NCBI RefSeq assembly: GCF_000716875.1
Contig: NZ_JNWQ01000050.1
Coordinates: 1 to 51,373 of the forward strand
Source: Streptomyces novaecaesareae
GTDB taxonomy: Bacteria; Actinomycetota; Actinomycetes; Streptomycetales; Streptomycetaceae
DNA length: 51,373 nucleotides
Direction of reading: 5' to 3'
The stretch's first letter is position 1. Each line of letters opens with the position of its first letter. The position numbers and the translations under genes were made by a program. The notes below the pieces were generated by a model. It saw nothing but the letters and a program-made list of their open reading frames with translations. It made no database searches and was not told where the DNA came from. Of the stretch, positions 36,539 to 47,400 are shown piece after piece.

Positions 36539-37554
36539 ATGCCCGACGCCCTGCACGACTGGATCGTGCTTCGCCAGGACGCCATCGTCTGGGTCGCCGG
36601 ACTGATCCCCCTGGCCCTCGTCGGCTACCTGGCGTCTTCGGGCGCTTCCTCGTGTACTGGGCCGGCTCCCGCCACGCCTTCGAGCACAACCGCCCCGCCC
36701 AGCCCGGCGACCCGGCCGCCTTCCGGTGGCACCTGGTGATCCCCTGCCGCGACGAGGATTCGGTGGTCACCCAGACCCTGGACGGCCTGCGGGCCGCTGC
36801 GCCCGAGGCCCACCTGTGGGTGATCGACGACGACAGCGCGGACGCCACCCGCGAGCTGGTGCTCGCCGCCGCGGCCCACGACCCGCGCGTCCACCTCGTC
36901 CAGCGCCGCCGCCCGCACGCCCGGATCGGCAAGGGCGCCGCCCTCAACGCCGCCTACCGGGAGATCTCCGCCTGGCTGCCCGAGTCCACCGACCGCTCCC
37001 GCGTGGTGATCGGCGTGGTCGACGCCGACGGCCGGCTCGACCCGGGCACCCTCGCCCAGGTCTGCAACGACAAGGCGCTCGGCCGCCCCGACACCGGCGC
37101 CGTCCAGATCGGCGTCCGGATGCGCAACGCCGACGAGGAGCTCCCGCTGCCCGGCCGCGGCCGGGCCGCCAACGCCCGGGACATCCCGCTCGTCCACGTC
37201 GAGGCCGGGCTGCGCAGCTTCGACCGGGCGATGCCCGAGGAGCACAACCGGGTGATGGTCGACCACGTCTCCGACCTGCTCTGCGCCGCCACCCCGGACA
37301 ACGTCGCCAACCTGCGCGCCGAGTCGCTGGCCGAGGAGCGGATCGAGCTCACCGGCAACACCGTCGTGGAGGTGGTCCGCCGTCAGCTGCCGGACCAGGC
37401 CGCCCGCGCCGCGCTGCTCGCCGCACACGGCCTGCGCCCGGACGCGTACGTGCTGGCCACCGTGCACCGCCCGGAGAACACCGACACCGCCGAGGCGCTC
37501 GGCGCGGTGCTCGCCGAGTCCGGCGCCGCCGCAGCCGTACCGCTGGCCGCGTAG
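36539..37554 (+). pseudogene. Frameshifted glycosyltransferase 2 fused to a UDP-GlcNAc 2-epimerase fragment
   Basis: ATG 36539, with AAGGAG upstream, opens MPDALHDWIVLRQDAIVWVA and a membrane helix. After codon CTG 36629-36631 the reading frame must shift by one missing base to continue VFGRFLVYWAGSRHAF and a family 2 glycosyltransferase domain (LVIPCRDED, WVIDDDSAD, VVDADGRLDP, GAVQIGVRMRN). At about 37165-37180 this changes in frame to RDIPLVHVEAGLRSFDRAMP, then PEEHNRVMVDHVSDLLCA and ELTGNTVVEVVRR and ATVHRPENTDTAEAL. That part is an internal piece of WecB-type epimerase lacking about 95 N-terminal and 150 C-terminal residues. Two deletions plus a frameshift leave no complete enzyme. Confidence 0.8.
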
Positions 37555-37576
37555 CTCCTGGGCGGCCGGCGGGGCG

Positions 37577-38101
37577 TCAGACTGCGGCCCGGGCCTCCGG
37601 CACGTGTGCGGCGCCGCCGTGCCGGCGGCGCAACTCGGCGGTGATCTCGGCCAGTTCGCCCTCGGGCAGCAGCGGGAGCATCATCGCGACGCCCTGCAGC
37701 AGACCGCCGACCAGGTAGGTGGTGTCGGCCGTCGCGGCGACCAGGCCGCGCACCTCGGCCACCTCGCCGGCCGCCACCGCCTCGATCAGCCGGGCGGCGT
37801 CGGCGGACTCCTCGTCCACCGCGACCGCTCCGCTGTCGGCCGGGGCGCGGCGGGCCATCGCCCGCAGCACCCGGTCGCCGACCTCGGGGGCGTACGCCTT
37901 GCGGACGGCCTCGGCGGCGATCCACGCCAGCAGGGTGGTCACCTCGCGCTCGGCGTGCTCCGCGAACAGCAAATCCAGCTCGTGATCGAACGCGAGCTGG
38001 TTCCCGTGCCGGAAGGCGAGCAGCAGCGTCGCCGCCCTGGCCTTGGCCTCCTCGACCGCCTCGGCAGGAAGTTCGTCGGCCAACTCCTCGGTCACCACCA
38101 C
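37577..38101 (-). CDS. Hypothetical helical protein between folC and valS
   Basis: I do not recognise this 174-residue protein. The GTG at 38099-38101 is chosen because GGGAGGG lies 6 nt before it. The product is acidic, Ala/Glu/Leu-rich and probably all-helical. It contains no cysteine, signal peptide or clear membrane helix. Readable landmarks are HGNQLAFDHELDLLFAEHAE, VTTLLAWIAAEAVRKAY and a mildly hydrophobic TTYLVGGLLQGVAMMLPLLP near 128-147. Third-position G/C bias supports coding. It faces the epimerase remnant tail to tail with 22 nt between stops, and lies in an accessory patch between syntenic genes. Confidence 0.7.
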   Translation of the reverse strand: MVVTEELADELPAEAVEEAKARAATLLLAFRHGNQLAFDHELDLLFAEHAEREVTTLLAWIAAEAVRKAYAPEVGDRVLRAMARRAPADSGAVAVDEESADAARLIEAVAAGEVAEVRGLVAATADTTYLVGGLLQGVAMMLPLLPEGELAEITAELRRRHGGAAHVPEARAAV

Positions 38102-38330
38102 GCCGTGCCCTCCCGTCCGTCGCTCAGCAGGAACCCTCAGCGGAAACGCCCATTCGGAAACTCCGTGCACACCGTACACATCCGACCTGGAAACTTCGGC
38201 GAACGCGCGCGGGCAAGACCGGAATCAATTCGCTCGGAATAGGACCTCACCCGGTCCAGGATGAATATTCGCCGGAAGGGAGCAATGCTGCTGGGCTATT
38301 CGGTGTAAGGCGGACCGGCCCGGAAAAGAC
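38102..38330. other. Low-GC spacer upstream of the hypothetical gene
   Basis: This stretch has no gene I can support. It is AT-rich for this genome (38160-38310) and may hold the promoter of the leftward hypothetical gene. A 7-codon open frame with a good ribosome site (ATG 38285 to TAA 38308, MLLGYSV) is noted but not called. Confidence 0.45.
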
Positions 38331-38369
38331 CCAGGGGCCGCACTCCGCGAAACGGAGTGCGACCCCTGG
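38331..38369 (-). terminator. valS terminator
   Basis: CCAGGGG and CGCACTCCG pair with CGGAGTGCG and CCCCTGG around a CGAAA loop, with one mismatch. Confidence 0.88.
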
Positions 38370-38374
38370 CCGGA

Positions 38375-38401
38375 TCTGCCGGGTCTGCCGGGTCTGCCGG
38401 G
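38375..38401 (-). repeat. Three 9-bp tandem repeats just after the valS stop
   Basis: TCTGCCGGG is repeated three times without interruption between the valS stop codon and its terminator hairpin. Confidence 0.85.
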
Positions 38402-38402
38402 C

Positions 38403-41039
38403 TCAGCCCTGCGGCAGCGCCGCGAGCTGGGCGGTGATCCGGGCGATGTCGGCCTCGGCGGCCTCCTGGCGCGCCTTGATCTTGGCGACCACCTCGTCCG
38501 GCGCCTTGGCCAGGAAGGCCTCGTTGCCGAGCTTGGCGGTGGTCTGGGCCTTCTCCTTCTCGGCGGCCGCGAGGTCCTTGGCGAGGCGCTTGCGCTCCGC
38601 CGCGACGTCGATGGTGCCGGAGAGGTCCAGCGACACGGTGGCGCCCGCGACCTGCAGCGAGGCGGTGGCCGCGAAGCCCTCCTCGGGGACGGTCAGCCGC
38701 AGCAGCGAGCGGATCGCGTCCTCGTGGACGGCCAGCGCGGTGCCCTCCAGCTCCAGCTTCGCCGGAACGCGCTGCCGGTCCTTGAGGCCCTGGCTCACGG
38801 CGAACCGGCGGACCTCGGTGACGACCTGCTGCAGCGTGGCGATCTCCGCCTCGGCCGCGGCGTCGCGGTAGCCGCTGTCCTTCGGCCAGTCGGCGATGAC
38901 CACGGACTCCGCGCCGGTCAGCGTGGTCCACAGGGTCTCGGTGACGAAGGGCACGATCGGGTGCAGCAGGCGCAGCGTGACGTCCAGGACCTCGCCGAGG
39001 ACCCGGCGCGCGGCGTCGGCCTGCGGGCCGCCCTTGGCCAGGGTGGTCTTGGAGAGCTCGACGTACCAGTCGAAGACCTCGTCCCAGGCGAAGTGGTACA
39101 GCGCCTCGGAGAGCTTGGAGAACTGGTAGTCCTCGTACAGCCCGTCCACCTCGGCGACGGTGCTGTTGAGGCGCGACAGGATCCAGCGGTCGCTCGCGGT
39201 CAGCTCCTCCGGCGCGGGCAGCGGGCCCTCGACGGTGGCACCGTTCATCAGCGCGAAGCGGGTGGCGTTCCAGATCTTGTTGGCGAAGTTGCGGGCCGCC
39301 TGGACCCAGTCCTCGCCGATCGGCACGTCGACGCCCGGGTTGGCACCGCGCGCCAGCGTGAAGCGCAGCGCGTCGGAGCCGTACTTGTCCATCCAGTCCA
39401 GCGGGTTGACCACGTTGCCGAAGGACTTCGACATCTTCTTGCCGTTCTGGTCACGGACCATGCCGTGCAGCGCGATGGTGTGGAACGGCGGGGTGCCGTC
39501 CATCGCGTAGAGGCCGAACATCATCATCCGGGCGACCCAGAAGAACAGGATGTCGTAGCCGGTGACCAGGACGGAGTTCGGGTAGAACTTCGCGAGGCTC
39601 TCGGTCTGCTCCGGCCAGCCGAGCGTGGAGAACGGCCACAGGCCGGAGGAGAACCAGGTGTCCAGGACGTCGGTGTCCTGGTGCCAGCCCTCGCCGGCGG
39701 GCGGCTGCTCGTCCGGGCCGACGCAGACGATCTCGCCGTTCGGGCCGTACCAGACCGGGATGCGGTGGCCCCACCACAGCTGGCGCGAGATGCACCAGTC
39801 GTGCAGGTTGTCGACCCAGTCGAAGTACCGCTTCTCCATCTCCTGCGGGTGGATCTTGACCTTGCCGTCGCGGACCGCGTCGCCGGCGGCCTTGGCGAGC
39901 GGGCCGACCTTGACCCACCACTGCATGGACAGCCGCGGCTCGATGGTGGTCTTGCAGCGCGAGCAGTGGCCCACCGAGTGGGTGTACGGGCGCTTCTCGG
40001 CAACGATCCGGCCCTCGGCGCGCAGCGCGGCGACGATCGCCGAGCGGGCCTCCAGGCGGTCCAGGCCGAGGAACGGGCCGTGCACGGTGATGACGGCGTG
40101 CTCGTCCATGACGGCGATGTTCGGCAGGTCGTGCCGCTGGCCGATCTCGAAGTCGTTCGGGTCGTGCGCGGGCGTCACCTTGACGGCGCCGGTGCCGAAC
40201 TCCGGGTCGACGTGGGCGTCGGCGACGATCGGGATCCGACGGCCGGTCAGCGGCAGCTCGATCTCGGTGCCGATCAGGTGCTTGTAGCGCTCGTCCTCCG
40301 GGTGGACGGCGACCGCGGTGTCACCCAGCATCGTCTCGGCGCGCGTGGTGGCGACGACGATGGAGTCCTCGCCCTCGCCGTAGCGGATCGAGACCAGCTC
40401 GCCGTCGTCGTCCTGGTACTCCACCTCGATGTCCGAGATGGCGGTCAGGCAGCGCGGGCACCAGTTGATGATGCGCTCGGCGCGGTAGATCAGCTCGTCG
40501 TCGTAGAGCTTCTTGAAGATGGTCTGGACGGCCTGGGACAGGCCCTCGTCCATGGTGAAGCGCTCGCGGGACCAGTCCACGCCGTCGCCCAGGCGCCGCA
40601 TCTGGCCGGAGATCTGGCCGCCGGACTCCGCCTTCCACTTCCAGACGCGCTCGACGAAGGCCTCGCGGCCCAGGTCGTGGCGGGACTTGCCCTCCTTGGC
40701 GAGCTCGCGCTCGACCACGTTCTGGGTGGCGATGCCGGCGTGGTCCATGCCGGGCTGCCACAGGGCCTCGTAGCCCTGCATGCGCTTGCGGCGGACGAGG
40801 GCGTCGATCAGCGTGTGCTCGAAGGCGTGGCCCAGGTGCAGGCTGCCGGTGACGTTCGGCGGGGGGATGACGATGGTGAACGGGGGCTTGTCGCTCTTGG
40901 CGTCCGCGGTGAAGTAGCCACGCTCTACCCAGCGCTCGTACAGCTCGCCCTCTACGTCCGCGGGGGTGTAGGTCGTCGGGAGGGTTGCCGCATCGTCCCC
41001 GGTGGTGCTCACGGGGCGCTGGTTCGTCGTGTCGGTCAC
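38403..41039 (-). CDS. valS: Valyl-tRNA synthetase
   Basis: ValRS charges tRNA-Val and edits misactivated threonine. The 878-residue class I enzyme has the HIGH-type motif in [18 protein letters not shown] near residue 65, the CP1 editing domain (about 190-340), KMSKS in [15 protein letters not shown] near 531, an anticodon-binding domain and a C-terminal coiled coil (about 810-875) that contacts tRNA. The start is GTG 41037-41039 (MTDTTNQRP). Longer forms run into non-conserved Arg/Pro-rich sequence. It faces leftward toward folC. Confidence 0.97.
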   Translation of the reverse strand: MTDTTNQRPVSTTGDDAATLPTTYTPADVEGELYERWVERGYFTADAKSDKPPFTIVIPPPNVTGSLHLGHAFEHTLIDALVRRKRMQGYEALWQPGMDHAGIATQNVVERELAKEGKSRHDLGREAFVERVWKWKAESGGQISGQMRRLGDGVDWSRERFTMDEGLSQAVQTIFKKLYDDELIYRAERIINWCPRCLTAISDIEVEYQDDDGELVSIRYGEGEDSIVVATTRAETMLGDTAVAVHPEDERYKHLIGTEIELPLTGRRIPIVADAHVDPEFGTGAVKVTPAHDPNDFEIGQRHDLPNIAVMDEHAVITVHGPFLGLDRLEARSAIVAALRAEGRIVAEKRPYTHSVGHCSRCKTTIEPRLSMQWWVKVGPLAKAAGDAVRDGKVKIHPQEMEKRYFDWVDNLHDWCISRQLWWGHRIPVWYGPNGEIVCVGPDEQPPAGEGWHQDTDVLDTWFSSGLWPFSTLGWPEQTESLAKFYPNSVLVTGYDILFFWVARMMMFGLYAMDGTPPFHTIALHGMVRDQNGKKMSKSFGNVVNPLDWMDKYGSDALRFTLARGANPGVDVPIGEDWVQAARNFANKIWNATRFALMNGATVEGPLPAPEELTASDRWILSRLNSTVAEVDGLYEDYQFSKLSEALYHFAWDEVFDWYVELSKTTLAKGGPQADAARRVLGEVLDVTLRLLHPIVPFVTETLWTTLTGAESVVIADWPKDSGYRDAAAEAEIATLQQVVTEVRRFAVSQGLKDRQRVPAKLELEGTALAVHEDAIRSLLRLTVPEEGFAATASLQVAGATVSLDLSGTIDVAAERKRLAKDLAAAEKEKAQTTAKLGNEAFLAKAPDEVVAKIKARQEAAEADIARITAQLAALPQG

Positions 41040-41232
41040 GACGCACAGTTTACGTAACCGGGGGCGTGGGTTACGAACCGCTTTCGGTGGGCGGACCCGA
41101 CACACCCGTACGGGCCCGCGACGGGCACCGTGCGGTACCGTGCCCGGGCACTCGTCCGGTCGGACCGGGCGTGCACGGAACGACTCCACACCACGAACAG
41201 GCCGCGGGTGCGGCGGGGGAGCACAGACACAG

Positions 41233-42078
41233 ATGTACGGCCAGGGACAGCAGTATCCGCAGGGACAGCCGCAGCCTTACGGCGGCCAGCCGCCGCAGCA
41301 GCCGTACGGCGCCCCGCAGCCCCAGTACGGCGCACCCCAGCCCCAGTACGGCGCGCCGCAGCAGCCCTACGGTGCACCGCAGCCCCAGTACGGCGCGCCC
41401 CAGCAGCCGTACGGCGTGCCGCCGCAGGCGCCGTACGGGCAGCCGGGCTACCCGGTGGCGCCGCCGAGCAAGGGCAAGGGCGGCCTGGTCATCGGCCTGG
41501 TGGTCGGCGCGCTGGTGCTGGGCGGCGGCGGTTTCGCCGCGTGGAAGTTCCTCGGCGGCAGCGACCAGGGCGGCCAGTACAAGATCACCGCCCCGCAGTC
41601 GCTGCCGGACGGCTACGTGCAGAAGTCGGCGAAGGAGCAGGCCGCCGACATGAGCAAGCCGGACGCGGCGAAGTTCGGCTCGGACCTGCAGGTCCTGGTG
41701 GCCAGCTACAGCAAGGGCTCGGACGCGCTCGACACCTTCTCGGTGGTCGGCGTCTACGGGAACCTCAACGACCCCGGGCAGATCATCGAGGACTCCAAGA
41801 AGGACAGCGGCGGGCTGACCTGGAGCACCCCGATGACCGACTTCCCGGCGCAGGACGGCCACAGCTCCTCGGCGAAGCTCTCCTGCGGCGTGGCGAGCGT
41901 GCTCGCGGGCAAGCCCGGCCCGACGGTCTGCGTGTGGGCGGACAAGTCCACCACCGGCCGGGTCACCTTCAGCAAGCTCAACCTGGGCACCAGCGGCGGC
42001 GGTGGCCAGAGCCTCACCCCGGACCAGGCGGCCGCCAAGACCCGGGCGATCCGCGACGCGATGGTCGTCGCCAAGTAG
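41233..42078 (+). CDS. Membrane protein with Tyr/Gln/Pro-rich cytoplasmic repeats
   Basis: The 281-residue protein has an N-terminal low-complexity region (1-78) built from YGAPQPQ and YGAPQQP repeats, a membrane helix at about 84-106 ([21 protein letters not shown]) and an outer domain of about 170 residues. Two cysteines (KLSCGV and TVCVWAD) may form a disulphide. The repeat DNA (about 41305-41420) is internally repetitive and could vary in copy number. It sits where SCO2616 lies, between valS and clpX. Function is unknown. ATG 41233 follows GGGGGAG at slightly long spacing. Confidence 0.88.
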   Translation: MYGQGQQYPQGQPQPYGGQPPQQPYGAPQPQYGAPQPQYGAPQQPYGAPQPQYGAPQQPYGVPPQAPYGQPGYPVAPPSKGKGGLVIGLVVGALVLGGGGFAAWKFLGGSDQGGQYKITAPQSLPDGYVQKSAKEQAADMSKPDAAKFGSDLQVLVASYSKGSDALDTFSVVGVYGNLNDPGQIIEDSKKDSGGLTWSTPMTDFPAQDGHSSSAKLSCGVASVLAGKPGPTVCVWADKSTTGRVTFSKLNLGTSGGGGQSLTPDQAAAKTRAIRDAMVVAK

Positions 42079-42100
42079 CGCCCGCGCCGCGCGAACTCAC

Positions 42101-42140
42101 GCGAAGGGCCCCGCACCAGATCTGGTGCGGGGCCCTTCGC
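42101..42140. terminator. Perfect 40-bp palindrome, bidirectional terminator
   Basis: Twenty-base arms (GCGAAGGGCC... and its exact complement) meet at AGATCT without a spacer, between the convergent membrane protein gene and clpX. Confidence 0.93.
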
Positions 42141-42150
42141 GCTACGTCGG

Positions 42151-43440
<1,290 letters not shown>

Positions 43441-43638
43441 GAGGTGCTTCCCCTTCGCCAGGGGCCCCGCAGGGGTTCCGGGGCCTGGTGCTGTGGACCG
43501 TCAACGCCGACGGCGCTCGGTCTCGCTATCCGACGGTACTCTGCCGGGCCCGTGATTCCGTCCTCTTCGCCGGGTCTGCCCTACGCCCTGGGCGAATTGA
43601 TACCGAACAGATGCCGTGCACGAGCCTGCCGATGGGCC

Positions 43639-43676
43639 GGGGCGGGACGCGCACCAGGGGTGCGCCGTCCCGCCCC
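43639..43676 (-). terminator. Terminator between clpP2 and clpX
   Basis: Seventeen paired bases with a single bulged C and an AGG loop follow the clpP2 stop. It should limit readthrough from clpP1P2 into clpX. Confidence 0.85.
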
Positions 43677-43721
43677 GATGGGGCCTCCCCGGGCCGCTGC
43701 CGGACGAGGAGGGAGCCGACC

Positions 43722-44384
43722 TCAGGAGGTCAGCGAGGTCTTGCGGGTGGAGATGATCTGGTCGATCAGGCCGTACTCGACGGCCTCCTCGGCGGTGAGG
43801 ATCTTGTCGCGCTCGATGTCCTCGCGCACCTGCTCCGCCGACTTGTTGGAGTGCTTGGACAGCATCTCCTCCAGCTGCTCACGCATCCGGAAGATCTCCT
43901 TGGCCTGGATCTCCAGGTCGGACACCTGGCCGCGGCCGGTCTCGGTGTACGGCTGGTGGATCAGGATCCGGGCGTTCGGCAGCGCCATCCGCTTGCCGGG
44001 GGTGCCGGCGGCGAGCAGCACGGCCGCGGCGGAGGCCGCCTGGCCCATGCAGACCGTGGTGATGTCCGGCTTGACGTACTGCATCGTGTCGTAGATGGCC
44101 GTCAGGGCCGTGAACGAGCCGCCGGGCGAGTTGATGTACATCTGGATCTCGCGGTCCGGGTCCATCGACTCCAGGCACAGCAGCTGCGCCATGATGTCGT
44201 TCGCCGAGACGTCGTCGACCTGCGAGCCGAGGAAGATGATGCGCTCCTCGAACAGCTTGGCGTACGGGTCGTACTCGCGGATGCCCTGCGTGGTGCGCTC
44301 GACGAAGCGCGGGACGATGTAGCGGCCCTCGGCACGCATGTCCTCGACGCGGGCCTGGGCGGCCGACAGGCTGGGGATGTTCAT
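43722..44384 (-). CDS. clpP2: ATP-dependent Clp protease proteolytic subunit ClpP2
   Basis: This 220-residue serine protease subunit has the ClpP fold with catalytic Ser in [12 protein letters not shown] near 116, His in ILIHQPYTE and Asp in the [20 protein letters not shown] region. Streptomyces ClpP2 pairs with ClpP1 to form the active heteromeric chamber. The order clpP1-clpP2-clpX is conserved. ATG 44382-44384 has GGAGG about 12 nt upstream. It lies 56 nt after clpP1. Confidence 0.96.
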   Translation of the reverse strand: MNIPSLSAAQARVEDMRAEGRYIVPRFVERTTQGIREYDPYAKLFEERIIFLGSQVDDVSANDIMAQLLCLESMDPDREIQMYINSPGGSFTALTAIYDTMQYVKPDITTVCMGQAASAAAVLLAAGTPGKRMALPNARILIHQPYTETGRGQVSDLEIQAKEIFRMREQLEEMLSKHSNKSAEQVREDIERDKILTAEEAVEYGLIDQIISTRKTSLTS

Positions 44385-44440
44385 GGGGGTTCTTGTCCTC
44401 CGGAGCGTTGTGACTGTGGTCTCGCGGGCCGGGCCGAGGC

Positions 44441-45079
44441 TCAGGCAGCGCCCGTGCCGCCGCCGCCGGGGACGTCCGCGGCGCTGTGCATGATCGCGTC
44501 GATGAGGCCGTACTCCAGGGCCTCCTCCGGGGTGAACCAGCGGTCGCGGTCGGAGTCGGCGGTGATCTGCTCGAAGGACTGGCCGCTGTGGTGGGCGATC
44601 AGCTCGGACATCCGCTTCTTGGTGCGCAGCAGCTGCTCCGCCTGGATGCGGATGTCGGTGGCGGAACCGCCGAGGCCCGCGGAGGGCTGGTGCATCAGGA
44701 TCGTCGAGTTCGGCAGCGAGAAGCGCTTGCCGGGGGCACCCGCGGTCAGCAGGAACTGACCCATCGAGGCGGCCATTCCCATCGCGATGGTGACGACGTC
44801 GTTCTTGATGTACTGCATGGTGTCGTAGATCGCCATGCCGGCCGAGATCGAGCCGCCCGGGGAGTTGATGTAGAGGAAGATGTCCTTGTCCGGGTCCGCG
44901 GCCAGCAGCAGCAGCTGCGCGGTGATCTTGTTGGCGATGTCGTCGTCGACCTGCTGGCCGAGGAAGATGATCCGCTCGTTGAGCAGCCGGTTGTAGACCT
45001 GGTCGCCCAGGCCGCCGAGCACGTCACCAGAGGCGGCGTGCGGCGCCATCGGGCCCATCTGCATCTGCGGGAACGTCAC
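44441..45079 (-). CDS. clpP1: ATP-dependent Clp protease proteolytic subunit ClpP1
   Basis: This 212-residue ClpP has catalytic Ser in [11 protein letters not shown] near residue 105, His in [12 protein letters not shown] and Asp in [20 protein letters not shown]. The N-terminal propeptide region is Met/Gln-rich ([11 protein letters not shown]), so starts downstream of GTG 45079 are possible. It is first in the clpP1-clpP2 pair. A ClgR-type box and -10 hexamer lie upstream, indicating control by the ClgR activator. Confidence 0.96.
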   Translation of the reverse strand: MTFPQMQMGPMAPHAASGDVLGGLGDQVYNRLLNERIIFLGQQVDDDIANKITAQLLLLAADPDKDIFLYINSPGGSISAGMAIYDTMQYIKNDVVTIAMGMAASMGQFLLTAGAPGKRFSLPNSTILMHQPSAGLGGSATDIRIQAEQLLRTKKRMSELIAHHSGQSFEQITADSDRDRWFTPEEALEYGLIDAIMHSAADVPGGGGTGAA

Positions 45080-45147
45080 TTAGCCACCTGCTCAGTCGAT
45101 TTGGACGGTCGCTCCACGGCCGTCACGATGTCGCACAGCTTCCGGGT

Positions 45148-45160
45148 ATCACGTCGTGAT
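45148..45160. promoter_or_regulatory. Palindrome in the clpP1 leader
   Basis: ATCACG-T-CGTGAT is a perfect 13-bp inverted repeat. It lies about 10-20 nt downstream of the predicted clpP1 start point, where a repressor could block transcription. Confidence 0.4.
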
Positions 45161-45175
45161 TGTTGCTGTCCAAGG

Positions 45176-45233
45176 ACCCTAACGCGCAGGCCGGGCCGCA
45201 GAATCCCTCACGCAGAACTGTTCGCTGTGAGCG
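45176..45233 (-). promoter_or_regulatory. clpP1 promoter with ClgR box
   Basis: GTTCGC-N5-GCG, the published ClgR recognition pattern, lies at 45220-45233. On the minus strand ATTCTG (45199-45204), a 17-nt spacer and TAGGGT (45176-45181) form a promoter with a good -10 and weak -35. The box would be centred about 57 nt upstream of the start point, suitable for activation. Confidence 0.75.
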
Positions 45234-45263
45234 CAGGGTCGCGGTGGCCGCACGGCGGGAAGA

Positions 45264-45302
45264 CAGCGGGCCCGGACACCTTGACGGCGTCCGGGCCCGC
45301 TG
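45264..45302 (-). terminator. tig terminator
   Basis: A 14-bp stem (CAGCGGGCCCGGAC with its complement) encloses an 11-nt loop after tig and upstream of the clpP1 control region. Confidence 0.9.
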
Positions 45303-45326
45303 CGTGCCTCAGGGGGCTACCGGGGC

Positions 45327-46715
45327 TCAGGCCTCGGTCTTCTCCTCGGCGGTCTCCTCGGCGGCGGCCTCGACGGTCTCGCCCGTCTCGTCCTCGTCGT
45401 CGAAGTTGATCTCGTTGCCCTCGGTGTCGACGACCTTGGCGGCCTCGACCACGGTGGCCAGCGCCTTGCCGCGGGCGACCTCGCCGACCAGCAGCGGAAC
45501 CTGGCCGCCCTGGACGACCTGCTGCGCGAACTGGTCCGGGGTGAGGCCCGAGCCGGCGGCGCGGCGGATGAGGTGCTCGGTCAGCTCCTCCTGGTTAACA
45601 CCCAGCTCCTCGTCGGCGACGATCTGGTCCAGGACGAACTGGGTCTTGATGCCCTTCTTCGCCTGCTCCTCGATCTCCGCGTCCCACTCCTCGCGGGTCT
45701 TGCCCTGGGTCTCCAGGTAGGTGTCGAGGTTCAGGCCCATCGGCTCCAGCTGGTGGTGCTCGACGTTGTGCTTGCGGGTCTGGATCTCGTCCGCGAGGAG
45801 CTTCTCGGGGTACTCGATCTCGACCAGCGTGAGCAGCGCGTCCAGCACCTTCTCCTGGGCCTGGGTGGCCTGGTCGTACTCCTTCATGCGCTCCAGGCGC
45901 TTGCGGGAGTCGGCGCGCAGCTCCTCCAGGGTGTCGAACTCGCTGGCCAGCTGGGCGAACTCGTCGTCCAGCTCCGGCAGCTCCTTCTCCTGGACGGCGG
46001 TGACGGTGACGGTGACCTCGGAGGTCTTGCCCGCCTGGGTGCCACCCTTGAGCTCGGTCTCGAAGGTCTTCTCCTCGCCGGCGGACAGGCCGACGACGGC
46101 CTCGTCGATGCCGTCGATCAGGCGGCCCGAGCCGATCTCGTAGCTGACGCCGGTCGCGGTGCCGTCCTCCGGCACCTCGCCGTCGACCTTGGCCACCAGG
46201 TCGACGACCACGATGTCGCCGGCGGCCGCGGCGCGCTCGACGTCCTTGACCGAGGAGAAGCGCTCGCGCAGCTGCTCCAGCGACTTCTCGATGTCCTCGT
46301 CGGAGACGGCGATCGGGTCGACGGTCACCTCGATGGAGGAGAACTCCGGCAGGGTGATCTCCGGACGGATGTCCACCTCGGCGGTGAACTTGAGGTCACC
46401 GCCGTCGGCGATCTTCTCGACACCCTCGATGTTGGTGATGTCGGGCTGGCCGAGGACCTCGATCTTGCCCTCGTCGACGGCCTGCGTGTAGAAGCGCGGC
46501 AGGGCGTCGTTGACGGCCTCCTCCAGCACGGCACCACGGCCGAAGCGCTGGTCGATGACCCGAGCCGGGATCTTGCCCTTGCGGAAGCCCGGAACCGTGA
46601 CCTGCTGGTTGATCTTCTTGTACGCCGCGTCGAGGCTGGGCTTGAGCTCCTCGAAGGGCACCTCGACGGTGAGTCGAACCCGGGTCGGGTTCAGAGTCTC
46701 GACGGCGCTCTTCAC
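45327..46715 (-). CDS. tig: Trigger factor
   Basis: Trigger factor is the ribosome-associated chaperone and prolyl isomerase at the peptide exit tunnel. The 462-residue protein has the ribosome-binding N-domain with [18 protein letters not shown], in which the GFRxGK signature contacts L23. A FKBP-type PPIase domain follows (about 155-240, [14 protein letters not shown]), then the helical C-domain and an acidic Glu/Ala tail. GTG 46713-46715 follows AGGAGA. It lies upstream of clpP1 in the same direction, the common bacterial order. Confidence 0.97.
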   Translation of the reverse strand: MKSAVETLNPTRVRLTVEVPFEELKPSLDAAYKKINQQVTVPGFRKGKIPARVIDQRFGRGAVLEEAVNDALPRFYTQAVDEGKIEVLGQPDITNIEGVEKIADGGDLKFTAEVDIRPEITLPEFSSIEVTVDPIAVSDEDIEKSLEQLRERFSSVKDVERAAAAGDIVVVDLVAKVDGEVPEDGTATGVSYEIGSGRLIDGIDEAVVGLSAGEEKTFETELKGGTQAGKTSEVTVTVTAVQEKELPELDDEFAQLASEFDTLEELRADSRKRLERMKEYDQATQAQEKVLDALLTLVEIEYPEKLLADEIQTRKHNVEHHQLEPMGLNLDTYLETQGKTREEWDAEIEEQAKKGIKTQFVLDQIVADEELGVNQEELTEHLIRRAAGSGLTPDQFAQQVVQGGQVPLLVGEVARGKALATVVEAAKVVDTEGNEINFDDEDETGETVEAAAEETAEEKTEA

Positions 46716-46972
46716 GGTTTGGTCTCCTATGGCTTGCGGTCAGGTTGTCTCCGCCCGGCCCCGCCGTGCGGCCGGAGCCGTACGAAATGGGTCGGACGAG
46801 ACGGGCGATGGGCGGTTGGAGCTGCATCTCCCGTGGGGGTGGACGGTGAGCTTGACTCCTCGCCCTCGTGCGGTTGACCTGGGTTGACGCCACAGGGACT
46901 ACCGCCAGCGCCCCATCCTACCGGTACCACGAAAGGCGGACGCCAGGCGCCACCGTACCGGCCGAACAGAAC

Positions 46973-47000
46973 AGGGCCCCGCCCCGGTGGGCGAGACCCT
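46973..47000 (-). terminator. Hairpin after tRNA-Pro
   Basis: AGGGCCCCGCCC pairs imperfectly (two mismatches) with GGGCGAGACCCT around a CGGT loop, just beyond the tRNA 3' end. Confidence 0.45.
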
Positions 47001-47009
47001 GCCGCACTG

Positions 47010-47083
47010 TCGGGGTGGCCGGATTCGAACCGACGGCCTTCCGCTCCCAAAGCGGACGCGCTACCAAACTGCGCCACACCCCG
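47010..47083 (-). tRNA. tRNA-Pro (anticodon TGG)
   Basis: This is a 74-nt cloverleaf on the minus strand. The acceptor is CGGGGTG/CACCCCG with discriminator A, the anticodon stem TCCGC/GCGGA with loop TTTGGGA gives TGG, and the T-loop is TTCGAAT. CCA is not encoded. Confidence 0.96.
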
Positions 47084-47251
47084 TGGTGCCGAGAGGAAGC
47101 GTACACGGCAGGCCTGTTCGGCTCGCCGACTATTTCCACCCGGGCGCGCAGGGGCGTGCGCGGCGGTGTCCGGAAATGCGGTGTGCACGGGGGCCGCCGG
47201 ACCAGGTACGCTGTTCCCCGAACTTCCGGCCGGTGCCGGTCGGGGGGTCGC

Positions 47252-47322
47252 GCGGGCGTAGCTCAATGGTAGAGCCCTAGTCTTCCAAACTAGTCACGCG
47301 AGTTCGATTCTCGTCGCCCGCT
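47252..47322 (+). tRNA. tRNA-Gly (anticodon TCC)
   Basis: This is a 71-nt cloverleaf. The acceptor is GCGGGCG/CGCCCGC with discriminator T, the anticodon stem CTAGT/ACTAG with loop CTTCCAA gives TCC, and the T-loop is TTCGATT. It is divergent from tRNA-Pro. Confidence 0.96.
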
Positions 47323-47328
47323 CTTCGT

Positions 47329-47363
47329 CCGGCCCCGGTGTGCAGTCCGCACACCGGGGCCGG
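47329..47363. terminator. Terminator after tRNA-Gly
   Basis: A perfect 15-bp stem (CCGGCCCCGGTGTGC and its complement) has an AGTCC loop, 6 nt beyond the tRNA and facing the convergent DUF6197 gene. Confidence 0.92.
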
Positions 47364-47400
47364 TTGCGTTCCCGGGGCCCGTCCGGCTCCGGCCGTCGGC

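Noticed and set aside
38285..38308. Seven-codon frame MLLGYSV with a good ribosome site
   Set aside because: It is too short to judge. There is no attenuator or downstream biosynthetic gene that would make it a leader peptide.
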